From Arthrobacter methylotrophus (GTDB lineage Bacteria > Actinomycetota > Actinomycetes > Actinomycetales > Micrococcaceae), in assembly GCF_039539965.1 (NCBI RefSeq), contig NZ_BAABED010000001.1, positions 4,030,001 to 4,094,000 of the forward strand: 64,000 nt of DNA, in the 5' to 3' direction. The notes under the pieces were generated by a model. The model was not told the origin of the DNA. It saw only the letters and a program-made list of their open reading frames with translations, and made no database searches. Shown piece after piece: positions 16,991 through 27,184 of the stretch. How positions within the stretch are numbered: position 1 is the first letter of the stretch; every line of letters begins with the position of its first letter. A program made the position numbers and the translations under genes.

Positions 16991-17172
16991 AACGCCAGTA
17001 GGACTCAGGGCAGAGCTCGACTGGTCCCTTTGGAAACAGGGAATGCCGGATTCGCAGATCCCCTTTCCCGGAATCCAACCGGGGCTGTGGATCTCAGCGC
17101 AGTTCCATCACCCAACCCAAGACGAACAGTTCTAACGAACCATGCACGTCACTATTCATGGAGGAGAAACAA

Positions 17173-17550
17173 ATGGAAACCGTTGTAGGAACACTGAGTA
17201 AGGCCGGATCCATCCACAAGGTAGTTGGCGGTTATTTGGGCCTGCCGCCGATGAACGAGCCAGGGACCGTCGCTGCCATCGGCGACTCCCTCCACAACCC
17301 CGAAGGCTCGGTCATGTGCGCCGGATTCTTCGAGCTGAAGGCTTCCGAGCCGCTGGTGTACACGTACACCTACGATGAAATGAAGGTCGTCATCAAGGGC
17401 GAATTCATCCTCACCGACGAAACCACAGGCGAAGTCACGCACGCAAAGGAGCGCGACGTCCTGTTCTTCCCGAAGGGAACCACAGTCAAGTTCGAGACCC
17501 CCGAGTACGGCTTGGGGTTCTTCACCGGCGACCGCACCTTCGCCCCGTAA
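17173..17550 (+). CDS. EutQ-like cupin, first gene of the dimethylamine operon
   Basis: 125 residues from ATG 17173 with GGAGGAG at 17160-17166. A single cupin barrel: YTYTYDEMKVVIKGEFILTD then VLFFPKGTTVKFETPEYGLGF. It is almost identical to the two cupins paired with tmm at 26564 and 28665. The canonical HxH metal ligands are absent, as in EutQ of ethanolamine utilisation. It lies ten bases before dmmA in the same operon, and its association with both tmm and dmm points to a general role in methylated-amine metabolism: enzyme, carrier or sensor. No function is proven. Confidence 0.88.
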   Translation: METVVGTLSKAGSIHKVVGGYLGLPPMNEPGTVAAIGDSLHNPEGSVMCAGFFELKASEPLVYTYTYDEMKVVIKGEFILTDETTGEVTHAKERDVLFFPKGTTVKFETPEYGLGFFTGDRTFAP

Positions 17551-17559
17551 GGACCGACC

Positions 17560-18045
17560 ATGCGTTCCGCGTCCATGCCGCCGGCAGCAGGCACAGGCCT
17601 GGAACCTGGTTTCCGCGGTGTCATCTGTGCGTCTTTTGGCGCCACAGGTGACACCGCGGGTCTAGACACCGGTGTCCAGCCCAGGCATGACCTTCGTTTC
17701 CAAGCTGCAAACCACGAGGCCCTCACGGAACTGAGGTCCGCGCTCGGGCGTTCGCACGTCGGAGTCCGCCTCGTACTCGCCGGGCCGCCGGCGGACATCC
17801 GCGCTGCCGCAGCCGCCGCAGCGGAATGCGGACTGCAACAGGAGGAGCTCACCCTCCTGAACGACGAGACCGCACCCCGGGTAATTTACTGCCCACATTG
17901 CCATGCCACCACGGCAACCGTTCGCGAAGCGGGCTCCGAGGTGCAGTGCCAGGGATGTGCCACCACTCTGGCTACAACCGATCACTTCTCGCGCCGAATG
18001 GGCGCGTACCTGGGGTACTCAGCCCACGCCGAGGAGGCATCATGA
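17560..18045 (+). CDS. dmmA: Dimethylamine monooxygenase subunit DmmA-like
   Basis: 161 residues from ATG 17560. The C-terminal half has a zinc-ribbon-like pattern, IYCPHCHATTATV and EVQCQGCATTL (four Cys), followed by HFSRRMGAYLGY, as I recall for the DmmA C-terminal domain. The N-terminal part (DLRFQAANHEALTELRSAL, LVLAGPPADIRAA) is an alpha/beta segment. In the heme-dependent oxidative N-demethylase complex this small subunit works with a flavin/iron-sulfur reductase and the heme subunit, both directly downstream. It overlaps the next gene by four bases (ATGA). Confidence 0.8.
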   Translation: MRSASMPPAAGTGLEPGFRGVICASFGATGDTAGLDTGVQPRHDLRFQAANHEALTELRSALGRSHVGVRLVLAGPPADIRAAAAAAAECGLQQEELTLLNDETAPRVIYCPHCHATTATVREAGSEVQCQGCATTLATTDHFSRRMGAYLGYSAHAEEAS

Positions 18046-19019
18046 CTATCACGGCGCTCCCGATCACTGCCCACCCGGCCGTGGAAGGTGGCCTCCAGCT
18101 GGAGGTGACGAACGTCAGTCCCCAGACGGAATCGATTGTCAGCATCACGTTGGCTGATCCGTCGGGGGCACGCCTTCCGTCCTATGTCCCGGGCAGCCAC
18201 CTGGTTGTCCAGTACGGCAGCGGCGTGAATGCGTATTCACTCACCGGTTCGGGCAACGCCCCGTCCGAATACGCCATCTCGGTCCTCCGGGTCGAGGACG
18301 GCGCGGGCGGCTCAGTGGCGATGCACCATCTCGCGGTCGGCGACCGGGTGTATGTCTCGCGTCCCCGCAGTGCTTTTGCCCCGGCATCTACAGCCACCCA
18401 CCATCTGCTGATCGCTGCGGGAATCGGGATCACGCCGGTACTCTCGCACGCCAGGGCGGCGGCCGACCGCGGCACGACATCATCCTTGATCTACGTGTAC
18501 CGGCCCGGGACCGGAGCCCACGTGGAGGAAGCCAGGGACCTGCTGGGACCCGCACTGACTGAATGCAGCGACCGCGGCAGTTTCCAGAATGTCCTCACCG
18601 AACGGCTCATGACCCAGAGCCTGGGAACCCACCTCTACGTCTGCGGCCCGATTGCCTTCATGGATGCAGTCCTGAATCAGGCTCGGGAGCTGGGATGGCC
18701 ACCGGCGAGGCTGCACTCGGAAGCCTTCGGGGCGGCCGAACTGGACGACGGCGAGCCGTTCACGGTGAACTTGGTCCGCAGCGGCCTCAAGCTGGACGTG
18801 CCGGCCGGCGTGTCGCTGCTGGAAACACTCGAAAGGGCAGGGAAAACCATCCCCAACATGTGCCGCAAAGGCATCTGCGGGGAATGTGTCCTGCCGGTCC
18901 TCCGGGGAACCCCGCAGCACCGGGACCTCTACCTGACCGATCAGGAAAAGGCCGAGAACACCACAATGATGTGCTGTGTTTCACGCAGCGAAGACCCAGA
19001 ATTGGAGTTGGACCTTTGA
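18042..19019 (+). CDS. dmmB: PDR/VanB-type ferredoxin reductase, electron-transfer subunit of the N-demethylase
   Basis: 325 residues from ATG 18042, with GAGGAGG before it. Domains in order: a flavin domain (YVPGSHLVVQYG, NAYSLTGSGN), an NAD-binding domain (LLIAAGIGITPVLSHARAAA, HLYVCGPIAFMDAVL), and a C-terminal plant-type 2Fe-2S domain with Cys in MCRKGICGECVLPVL and a final MMCCVS. It passes electrons from NAD(P)H through flavin and the iron-sulfur cluster to the heme subunit encoded next. The four-base overlaps on both sides imply coupled translation of a stoichiometric complex. Confidence 0.88.
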   Translation: MTITALPITAHPAVEGGLQLEVTNVSPQTESIVSITLADPSGARLPSYVPGSHLVVQYGSGVNAYSLTGSGNAPSEYAISVLRVEDGAGGSVAMHHLAVGDRVYVSRPRSAFAPASTATHHLLIAAGIGITPVLSHARAAADRGTTSSLIYVYRPGTGAHVEEARDLLGPALTECSDRGSFQNVLTERLMTQSLGTHLYVCGPIAFMDAVLNQARELGWPPARLHSEAFGAAELDDGEPFTVNLVRSGLKLDVPAGVSLLETLERAGKTIPNMCRKGICGECVLPVLRGTPQHRDLYLTDQEKAENTTMMCCVSRSEDPELELDL

Positions 19020-20014
19020 GCATCACCATTGGCAAAGACACTGACGCCGCCACCCTTCCGGAACGCATCAGGCGCTTTCCTTTCCCCTTCACCGGTGAAA
19101 GCTACCGCTACAGCGCCAACGTCGAACCGGCCAACAAAAACGTGCCGACAGACGCTGGCGCCTGGGGAGCCGGAGTCATCGACATCGACGAGTTCTACCT
19201 CCAGGAACTGGCCGACCGCGACCAGATCCTGACCCGGGACCCCTCACGCATGCAGGTCCTGCCCCATATGCGGCCCGCCGTGTGGGACACGATCGCCACC
19301 CTGCTGCCTGCCATGGCCGAAGATTACCCGGACATGATGTCCTTCCAGCGCGAAGGGAACGCCTGCCGCTGGCAGAACAAGCTGCAGGGCCTCGACGTGG
19401 AGTTCACCGTCGGCGACGACGACTCGCTGCCCATGGGCCCCCTGCGGTTTTTGGGCAGCCAGATCCAGGATGACATCGTTCTCCTCGACATCCGGGACAA
19501 CACGATGTGGCTCGACGCCGGGCTGGTCTCCTTCGCCGCGGACTGGTCCTTCAATTTCGACGTCGGCATGAACTTCCTCGAAATCCACGGCCCCGTCCCG
19601 CGGGTCAAGGAAGAAAACATCATCCGCCGCGCCGAGCAGTTCCTCCTGCGACTGCAGCCCGGAGAACAGTTCCGCCGCACCAACTGGACCATGACCGTTG
19701 GCAACCGCCTGGACACCTCCACCGAAACCTACCCCGAGTGGGGCCCGGACCGCGGAACCATCGCCACCGACCCTGACATGCCCGACAAGCTCCACCTTCG
19801 CGTCGAGGTCCAGCACCTGATCCGCCTCCCCCACACCGGAGTCCTGCTGTTCCTGATCCGCAGCTACCTCCTGCCCCTCAGGGACATCGCCAAGGTCCCC
19901 GCCTGGCGCGAGAGGTTTGGCCACGTACTGGCAGAGCTCCCGGAAGACATGGCCGAATACAAAGGCATCATCCGCTACCGCAAAGCGGCGTCTGACTGGC
20001 TGCTGGCCGGCTAA
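19016..20014 (+). CDS. dmmC: Heme-dependent oxidative N-demethylase subunit (DUF3445)
   Basis: 332 residues. The start is taken as TTG 19016, overlapping the upstream TGA; the frame is open upstream but lies inside dmmB. The domain is DUF3445 (a PAS-derived heme enzyme): RFPFPFTGESYRYSANVEP, FLGSQIQDDIVLLD, ADWSFNFDVGMNFLEIHGPVP and the C-terminal RSYLLPLRDIAKVPAWRERF. This family oxidatively demethylates dimethylamine to methylamine plus formaldehyde using O2 and electrons from the reductase subunit. The amine oxidase for methylamine follows, which supports dimethylamine as substrate. Confidence 0.88.
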   Translation: MSITIGKDTDAATLPERIRRFPFPFTGESYRYSANVEPANKNVPTDAGAWGAGVIDIDEFYLQELADRDQILTRDPSRMQVLPHMRPAVWDTIATLLPAMAEDYPDMMSFQREGNACRWQNKLQGLDVEFTVGDDDSLPMGPLRFLGSQIQDDIVLLDIRDNTMWLDAGLVSFAADWSFNFDVGMNFLEIHGPVPRVKEENIIRRAEQFLLRLQPGEQFRRTNWTMTVGNRLDTSTETYPEWGPDRGTIATDPDMPDKLHLRVEVQHLIRLPHTGVLLFLIRSYLLPLRDIAKVPAWRERFGHVLAELPEDMAEYKGIIRYRKAASDWLLAG

Positions 20015-20142
20015 CGAGCGTGCCCTGTCAGGGGGCTGGCTGGCCGCATCCAGCCGGTCCCGAATCACAGGCACCCTCACCCTGATCAACCAACTCTCTA
20101 CCACAAGCTCGTCCTCAAACAGGACTCACTAAGGAGATAATC

Positions 20143-22083
20143 ATGACTATCAGCAGTGAAGCTCAAGCCGTTGTTGGGACGGCGCATCCGTTGGATCCGT
20201 TGTCGCGGGTGGAGATTTCCCGTGCGGTTTCGATTTTGAAGGAGGGCCCGGCTGCGGGGGAGTCGTTCCGTTTTATCAGTGTTGAGTTGCGTGAGCCGTC
20301 CAAGGCGGATTTGCGTAATGGTGTGCAGGTGGCGCGTGAGGCGGACGCGGTTCTGGTGGACCGGGCTCAGGGGCGTGCGTTCGAGGCGGTCGTGAGTCTT
20401 GAGACGGGCACGGTGGATGCGTGGAGGCAGCTTGCTGCCGGTGTTCAGCCGCCGTTCATGGTGGATGAGTTCGCCGAGGGTGAGGAGAGTTGCCGGAAGA
20501 ATCCCGAGGTTCAGGCTGCTTTGGCCAAGCGCGGGATCACGGATATGTCCTTGGTGTGTTTCGAGCCGTGGTCCGTGGGTTATTTCGGTGAGGATGATGA
20601 GGGCCGGCGTTTGATGCGTGCCCTGGTTTTTGTTCGGGACGAGGCGGACGATAGCCCGTACGCGCACCCGATCGAGAATTTCATTGTGATCGTGGACTTG
20701 AATTCCGGGGAGGTCGTCAAGCTTGAGGATGACCAGGCGATCCCGGTTCCGGCCGCTTCGGGTAATTACCTGCCCAAGTACGTCGGTCCGGCCCGTACGG
20801 ACCTCAAACCCATTGAGATCACCCAGCCCGAGGGTGCGTCGTTCACGGTGACGGGTAATCATGTGCAGTGGGCTGATTGGTCTTTCCGGGTTGGTTTCAC
20901 CCCGCGTGAGGGTCTGGTCCTGCACCAGCTCAAGTTCCGGGATCAGGGTGTTGAGCGTCCGGTGATCAACCGGGCTTCGTTGTCGGAAATGGTTGTTCCT
21001 TATGGTGATACGGCCCCGGTGCAGGCGAAGAAGAACGCGTTTGATTCCGGTGAGTACAACATCGGTAACATGGCCAACTCCCTGACGTTGGGTTGTGACT
21101 GCCTGGGTGAGATCAAGTACTTCGATGGTCATAGCGTGGACAGCCTCGGTAACCCGTGGACGATCGAGAACGCGATCTGCATGCATGAGGAAGACGATTC
21201 CATTTTGTGGAAGCACTTCGATTTCCGTGAGGGCACCACCGAGACCCGGCGCAGCCGGAAGCTGGTGATTTCCTTCATTGCTACGGTCGCGAACTATGAG
21301 TACGCGTTCTACTGGCACCTTTTCCTTGACGGGAGCATCGAGTTCCTGGTCAAGGCCACCGGTATTCTTTCCACTGCCGGGCAGAAGCCCGGTGAGAAGA
21401 GCCCGTACGGTCAGTCCCTGAACAACGATGGCCTGTACGCCCCGATCCACCAGCACATGTTCAACGTCCGGATGGACTTCGAGCTTGATGGTCTGAAGAA
21501 CGCCGTTTACGAAGTGGACATGGAAATCCCCCGGGAGAACCCCACCCATACCGCGTTCATGGCCGTGGATCGTTTGCTGGAGACCGAGAAAGCCGCGATC
21601 CGTAAGACCGATTCGGGCAAGCACCGGTTCTGGAAGGTCGTCAACCACGAGAGCAGGAACATCGTGGATGAACCGGTCGCGTACCGGTTGATCCCCACCG
21701 ATGGTATCCAGCTCGCGGCCGGGGACGAGTCCTACGTCTCCAAACGTGCCCAGTTCGCCCGGAACAACCTCTGGGTCACCGCTTACGACCGGACCGAGCG
21801 CTTCGCCGCCGGGGAGTTCCCGAACCAGTCCACCGGCGCCGATGACGGCCTGCACGTCTGGACCGAAAAGGACCGGAACATCGTGGACCAGGACCTCGTG
21901 GTCTGGTACACCTTCGGCATGCACCACGTCGTCCGTCTCGAAGACTGGCCCGTCATGCCCCGCCAGAACATCGGCTTCATGCTCGAACCCCACGGCTTCT
22001 TCAACCAAAACCCCACCCTGAACCTCCCCACCGAAACCCGGGGCACCAACGGCGGGCACTGCAGCACAGGAAACGAACAATAA
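20143..22083 (+). CDS. Copper/TPQ amine oxidase, probable methylamine oxidase
   Basis: 646 residues from ATG 20143 with AAGGAG at 20131-20136. The topaquinone precursor Tyr is Y385 in TVANYEY. The likely catalytic base is D301 in FDSGEYNIG, and the copper ligands are H436 and H438 (IHQHMFN) with H594/H595 in GMHHVVRLEDWPVM. Length and motifs match cytoplasmic Arthrobacter amine oxidases, including the methylamine oxidase of Arthrobacter P1. It oxidises a primary amine to aldehyde, ammonia and H2O2; downstream of dmm the likely product is formaldehyde. Two hairpin terminators follow. Confidence 0.93.
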   Translation: MTISSEAQAVVGTAHPLDPLSRVEISRAVSILKEGPAAGESFRFISVELREPSKADLRNGVQVAREADAVLVDRAQGRAFEAVVSLETGTVDAWRQLAAGVQPPFMVDEFAEGEESCRKNPEVQAALAKRGITDMSLVCFEPWSVGYFGEDDEGRRLMRALVFVRDEADDSPYAHPIENFIVIVDLNSGEVVKLEDDQAIPVPAASGNYLPKYVGPARTDLKPIEITQPEGASFTVTGNHVQWADWSFRVGFTPREGLVLHQLKFRDQGVERPVINRASLSEMVVPYGDTAPVQAKKNAFDSGEYNIGNMANSLTLGCDCLGEIKYFDGHSVDSLGNPWTIENAICMHEEDDSILWKHFDFREGTTETRRSRKLVISFIATVANYEYAFYWHLFLDGSIEFLVKATGILSTAGQKPGEKSPYGQSLNNDGLYAPIHQHMFNVRMDFELDGLKNAVYEVDMEIPRENPTHTAFMAVDRLLETEKAAIRKTDSGKHRFWKVVNHESRNIVDEPVAYRLIPTDGIQLAAGDESYVSKRAQFARNNLWVTAYDRTERFAAGEFPNQSTGADDGLHVWTEKDRNIVDQDLVVWYTFGMHHVVRLEDWPVMPRQNIGFMLEPHGFFNQNPTLNLPTETRGTNGGHCSTGNEQ

Positions 22084-22102
22084 AGGCAAGCAAGCAATAA
22101 CC

Positions 22103-22202
22103 GTGGTCCCCGGTGCCGTCCGCATCCGCACCGGGGACCACACCCCTTTTTCCACCCCGATCTTCAGTCCCCGGTGCTGTCCACATCCGCACCGGGGACT
22201 GA
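22103..22202 (+). terminator. Tandem twin hairpins after the amine oxidase gene
   Basis: The first stem is 22103-22141 (14 perfect pairs, GTGGTCCCCGGTGC), followed by CCCCTTTTT. The second is 22164-22202 (14 perfect pairs, TCAGTCCCCGGTGC). The two share most of arm and loop, so they look like a duplicated terminator. They separate the amine oxidase from the DUF5134 gene. Confidence 0.85.
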
Positions 22203-22235
22203 ACCCATACCCCACCCAAACCCAGCAGCGAGAGC

Positions 22236-22937
22236 GTGATCCGCGTGTTCAACATCCCCGCAATTACCTGGACCCTCACCGCCGCCCTGCTCCTGGGCGG
22301 AAGCTACCACGCCCTGCAAGCGGCACGGTCCCGCCAACACACGGACCGGGTCAACAACATCCTCCACGCCCTCATGAACATCCTGATGGCCGCCATGCTC
22401 TGGAACCTCGCCCCCACCACCATGCTGGCCCAGATCGCCGTCCTGGCCGCCGCAGCCCTCTGGTTCACCATCCAAGCCGTCGCCCGGCCCGAATTCAAAA
22501 CACTCTGCACCACCGCCCAAGGCCAGCTCAAATGCGCCTACCACGCCCTCACCATGGCCGGCGCAGCCACCATGCTCGCCCTCATGACCCACACACCCAC
22601 CCACGCCCCGGCAAACCAAACAGCCGAGGCAACGGCAGAGGGGATGCCAATGCCAATGCCGGCCAGCCACCACGGCATCACCTCGGCGCAGGTCAGCACA
22701 CCCGACACAACAGCAGCAGCCGTGGCAGGCCTCGGCCACACCCCCGCTCTCCTGCTCACCCTCGTCTTCACCGCCGCCGCAGCAACCTTCCTCACCCTCA
22801 TTCTCCACCACCGCAGGACCGCCACAACCGGCACCCACCACGCTAGTGCCCGCAAACGAACCACACGCACCGAACACGCCCTCGAAGCCCTCGGCGCCAC
22901 CACCATGGCCCTCATGTCCGTTGCCCTGATTACGTAA
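22236..22937 (+). CDS. DUF5134 integral membrane protein with a Met/His-rich loop
   Basis: 233 residues from GTG 22236; the ribosome binding site is weak. About five to six hydrophobic segments are visible, for example WTLTAALLLGGSYHAL at the N-terminus, MNILMAAMLWNLAP, and a pair in the C-terminal third. Between them a loop reads EGMPMPMPASHHG, a cluster of three Met-Pro and two His. Such Met/His clusters bind copper in several transporters, and the neighbouring gene is a copper enzyme, so a copper-supply role is possible (inference). The family has no proven function. It could be read through from the dmm operon. Confidence 0.75.
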   Translation: MIRVFNIPAITWTLTAALLLGGSYHALQAARSRQHTDRVNNILHALMNILMAAMLWNLAPTTMLAQIAVLAAAALWFTIQAVARPEFKTLCTTAQGQLKCAYHALTMAGAATMLALMTHTPTHAPANQTAEATAEGMPMPMPASHHGITSAQVSTPDTTAAAVAGLGHTPALLLTLVFTAAAATFLTLILHHRRTATTGTHHASARKRTTRTEHALEALGATTMALMSVALIT

Positions 22938-23075
22938 AGACATAAAGGCAGCTTTCCTGAGGACATCAAGGGTGTCTGTTGACCTCTTGATAAGATCGCG
23001 GGGCAATCGGACAATTCACCGGCCCCACCAGTTCCAAGCAGATCATTTCCCCATGACAGTCCACCCCCCGGAAGT

Positions 23076-23330
23076 GGGACTGTGGAAATAACGGTGTGTA
23101 CCAAAACCGTTGGAAAACAGAGAGAAATTTCCGAGGTCGATGCCGGCCGTGAGCTGGTAAAGAAGGCCAAGGAACAGGACCTGGCGCTGACCGGCCCGGA
23201 CGGGCTGCTCAAGCAGTTGACCAAGACCGTCATCGAGACCGCCCTGGACGGGGAACTGACCGAGCACCTCGGTTATGAAAGACACGACGCGGCGGCCAAG
23301 GTCACCGCCAACTCACGCAACGGCACCCGG
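23076..23330 (+). mobile_element. Truncated IS256-family transposase (5' end)
   Basis: The start of an IS256-type element is seen: a terminal-repeat-like GGGACTGTGGAAATAACGG at 23076, then coding sequence with LKQLTKTVIETALDGELTEHLGY and ERHDAAAKVTANSRNGTR. Homology stops at 23330, after about 75 residues of a roughly 400-residue transposase, where another dead IS begins. It is non-functional. Confidence 0.8.
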
Positions 23331-23935
23331 CTCATCCGGCGATCATCCGGCTGGAGAACCCGTGGATGTCGCCAAAGGTGCTCGCGGAGCGCATCGGCTA
23401 ATCCGTGTGTGCGACGTGGTTCAGGAAAATCGGGGCCAAGATCCGGCCGGAGCATTGCCGGCGGATTCAGCAGACTGGATCAGTTATGAATTCGGGACCA
23501 GGCCCAGTGCGACTGTGCTTATCTGAAGCGCTCATAGCTGTCGGTGCAGGGACACCACGGACACCTGCCGGACCAAACGATTCTGTCCCGCAGGGCGGGA
23601 TCTGCTGGCCGGGATATGGGAGCTGCTCCGTGGGTTGGGGCTGTTCTGCGGCGGCTCTTGGATGAGACCGGGATCGGGTGCAGGACCAGCTTCGCGCCTG
23701 GGTCTAGCGTTCGGCCATGGTGTTCCGGACCAGGACCGTGCCGGCCAAGCTCTATGATCCGGAGAGCAAGGGCGGCGTGGAACGGACGAACCAGTCCCTG
23801 GAACCTCGCTCTTGCCGGGAAGTCCTTCGCGTCGCCGAAGGACTTCAATGCCCAGCTCGCGGCGTGGCTTGCCATGGCCAAACGCCCGTCTGGTCCGCTG
23901 CACTGGTGCCCGTCGCACGGAGCTACTGAGGACGA
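23331..23935 (+). mobile_element. Degenerate IS21-family (istA-like) transposase remnant
   Basis: Scattered frames carry recognisable pieces of an IS21-type transposase: IRLENPWMSPKVLAERIG near 23342-23398, RDLLAGIWELLRGLG near 23600, and the KLYDPESKGGVERTNQSLEP region near 23747-23806, then SPKDFNAQLAAWLAMA at about 23836-23883. Frameshifts and stops separate them, and no istB-like gene follows. With the adjacent IS256 piece it forms a small IS graveyard between the dmm operon and the TetR-tmm block. Confidence 0.72.
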
Positions 23936-24081
23936 CCCTACGGGCAAGTTCCACTGCCGGTCATTGGGCAGTTGTGCCACCCTGGCCGTTTTTCAGGGCC
24001 GCTGAACTAAGAGGGATGCGGCTTCTGGAGGGCTGAGCGACCAGAGTGGACACGAGAAGTTCAACAGCCCTGTCAGCAGGG

Positions 24082-24669
24082 TTAAAGGCCGGCCTTGGCA
24101 AGAAGTGCATCAACCATCATAAAGAAGTTGGCGCGATGATCCGCAGCATTCGGGTCGGTAATGTATTGAATGGCGGCCCCGTCATAGATCATCAGAAATG
24201 ACCTGACCAAGGCTGGGATGCCTATGCGGCACTCTTCACCGTCGCTTTTCGCCGCAGCAGAGAACATATTTCCCAGCTCCACCTCATAGGCGGGATAAAT
24301 CTTCGCCGCCACGGGGCTGCCGGGGGCATTACGTGTTGCCCACAAGATAAGTTCGAATTCAGCAAGTAGGCTTGCCGGCTCTTCCTCCAGTGAGCGCCAG
24401 TAGCCTTCGGCTACTTGTTCCACGGTCTTACGAAGTCCCAAGTGAATCGGGAGGTCACGGGAAAACCGGCCCAGGTTCTTCAACCACGCCCGCGCGGCTG
24501 CTTCCATGAGATCGTCTTTGTCAGCGAAGTTGTAATGCGCGGCGGCCAGCGGTGCGTTCGCTTCCTTTGCAATGGCCCGCATGGTTACCGACTGAACGCC
24601 CTCACGCCTCATGAGTTCTACGGTCGCGGCGATTAGCTGTTCTTTTCGTTCTGCTGACGGTACCCGCAT
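24082..24669 (-). CDS. TetR/AcrR family regulator (paralogue 2 of the methylamine island)
   Basis: 195 residues, the same length as the paralogue at 9245. The helix-turn-helix is at about residues 20-50 (VTMRAIAKEANAPLAAAHYNFADKDDLMEAA). The C-terminal domain shares PASLLAEFELILWATRNAPGSP with the other copy. It lies upstream of IS remnants and downstream, on the same strand, of tmm copy 1. As the better placed of the two regulators it is the prime candidate to bind the repeated operator boxes and to sense an amine or formaldehyde-related ligand (inference). Confidence 0.92.
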   Translation of the reverse strand: MRVPSAERKEQLIAATVELMRREGVQSVTMRAIAKEANAPLAAAHYNFADKDDLMEAAARAWLKNLGRFSRDLPIHLGLRKTVEQVAEGYWRSLEEEPASLLAEFELILWATRNAPGSPVAAKIYPAYEVELGNMFSAAAKSDGEECRIGIPALVRSFLMIYDGAAIQYITDPNAADHRANFFMMVDALLAKAGL

Positions 24670-24745
24670 AATTCACTCTCCAGTCTCGGGGTCTCCCCCG
24701 GCAAGGACCCTTCTTAAGGGTATCGCTTTTGCATCGTTTGAACCA

Positions 24746-24769
24746 TTGACTGGAACGGGTGTCCCTATC
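24746..24769. promoter_or_regulatory. Isolated island operator box near TetR paralogue 2
   Basis: TTGACTGGAACGGGTGTCCC begins here; it matches module C (TTGACTGGAAC...GTGT) most closely. It is 77 bases upstream of the TetR start and could serve autoregulation. A clear GTGA-N6-TCAC partner is not seen. Confidence 0.5.
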
Positions 24770-25016
24770 AGGCTGTTCACGCACCTCACATATTGCACCC
24801 GTTTTCCAACCCACCGCGAGTCGACGACATCGGCCTCAAAGGCTCCGAGCACTCACTTTGGTAGCCGCACTGGGTGTGAGGCCCGACGGGGGACTTAGCA
24901 CGTTAATGTGTGCAGGTCCCCCGGTGGATCCCACAGGAATTGGCCTGCTGCCATTACTTTATCTAAGAGCACGGATCATTTTTTTGAAAAGTCGATTGGC
25001 TGCATGGGGCCAGTTG

Positions 25017-26450
<1,434 letters not shown>

Positions 26451-26563
26451 CTAGTGCGCGACGCTGTGGGTTGCCACGCGCCAAGCCGGCACTCAGACAG
26501 GTGCCGCCTGCGGTAGCGGGTGATGCTTTTGGTACCCGGCCATACAGCCGGGCGAGTTCGCTC

Positions 26564-26941
26564 TTACGGGGCGAAGGTGCGGTCGCCGGTGAAGAACCCC
26601 AGGCCGTACTCGGGGGTCTCGAACTTGACTGTGGTTCCCTTCGGGAAGAACAGGACGTCGCGCTCCTTTGCGTGCGTGACTTCGCCTGTGGTTTCGTCGG
26701 TGAGGATGAATTCGCCCTTGATGACGACCTTCATTTCATCGTAGGTGTACGTGTACACCAGCGGCTCGGAAGCCTTCAGTTCGAAGAATCCGGCGCACAT
26801 GACCGAGCCTTCGGGGTTGTGGAGGGAGTCGCCGATGGCAGCGACGGTCCCTGGCTCGTTCATCGGCGGCAGGCCCAAATAACCGCCAACTACCTTGTGG
26901 ATGGATCCGGCCTTACTCAGTGTTCCTACAACGGTTTCCAT
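26564..26941 (-). CDS. EutQ-like cupin paired with tmm copy 1
   Basis: 125 residues, identical to the protein at 28665 and nearly identical to that at 17173. It is first in a cupin-tmm unit, with AAAGGAG before its ATG. About 146 bases separate it from tmm. The barrel lacks the HxH metal pair. Its conservation while moving with tmm implies a needed partner function rather than a passenger gene; candidates are a step in trimethylamine N-oxide or formaldehyde handling, or regulation. Function unknown. Confidence 0.88.
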   Translation of the reverse strand: METVVGTLSKAGSIHKVVGGYLGLPPMNEPGTVAAIGDSLHNPEGSVMCAGFFELKASEPLVYTYTYDEMKVVIKGEFILTDETTGEVTHAKERDVLFFPKGTTVKFETPEYGLGFFTGDRTFAP

Positions 26942-27125
26942 TTGTTTCTCCTTTGAAAATGGTGCTGTGAATGGTTCGTCAGAACTGCGTCTTCGACAGA
27001 ACTGTCATCCTTTGGGCGGGATATGGGAGTGGCCGCATAGCAGCTGAGCAGCCCGATCGGACCCCTAGGGCATCGCTTGCAAATCGGAGATTTTTGGATC
27101 TGCACGGTAGGCGACCACTCCTAGC

Positions 27126-27184
27126 GTGATGCAAGTCACGATGTTTGTGCCTGAAACTTTGAAATGAACAAGCGTCTAAGTCAA
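27126..27184 (-). promoter_or_regulatory. Island regulatory module E, before cupin-tmm copy 1
   Basis: On the minus strand TTGACTTAGACGCTTGTTCA runs from 27184, then GTGACTTGCATCAC at 27139-27126, 45 bases on. The cupin start is 185 bases further. The layout equals modules B and G. Confidence 0.75.

Noticed and set aside
17560..18045. DmmA-like gene as a TMAO demethylase
   Set aside because: It has a four-Cys zinc-ribbon and lies coupled to the reductase and heme subunits, with no resemblance to the Tdm catalytic or GcvT-like domains.
20098..22215. A 705-codon open frame on the minus strand across the amine oxidase gene
   Set aside because: It is the mirror of a high-GC gene with biased third positions, its translation is His/Arg-rich without domains, and the plus strand encodes a complete amine oxidase with all active-site residues.
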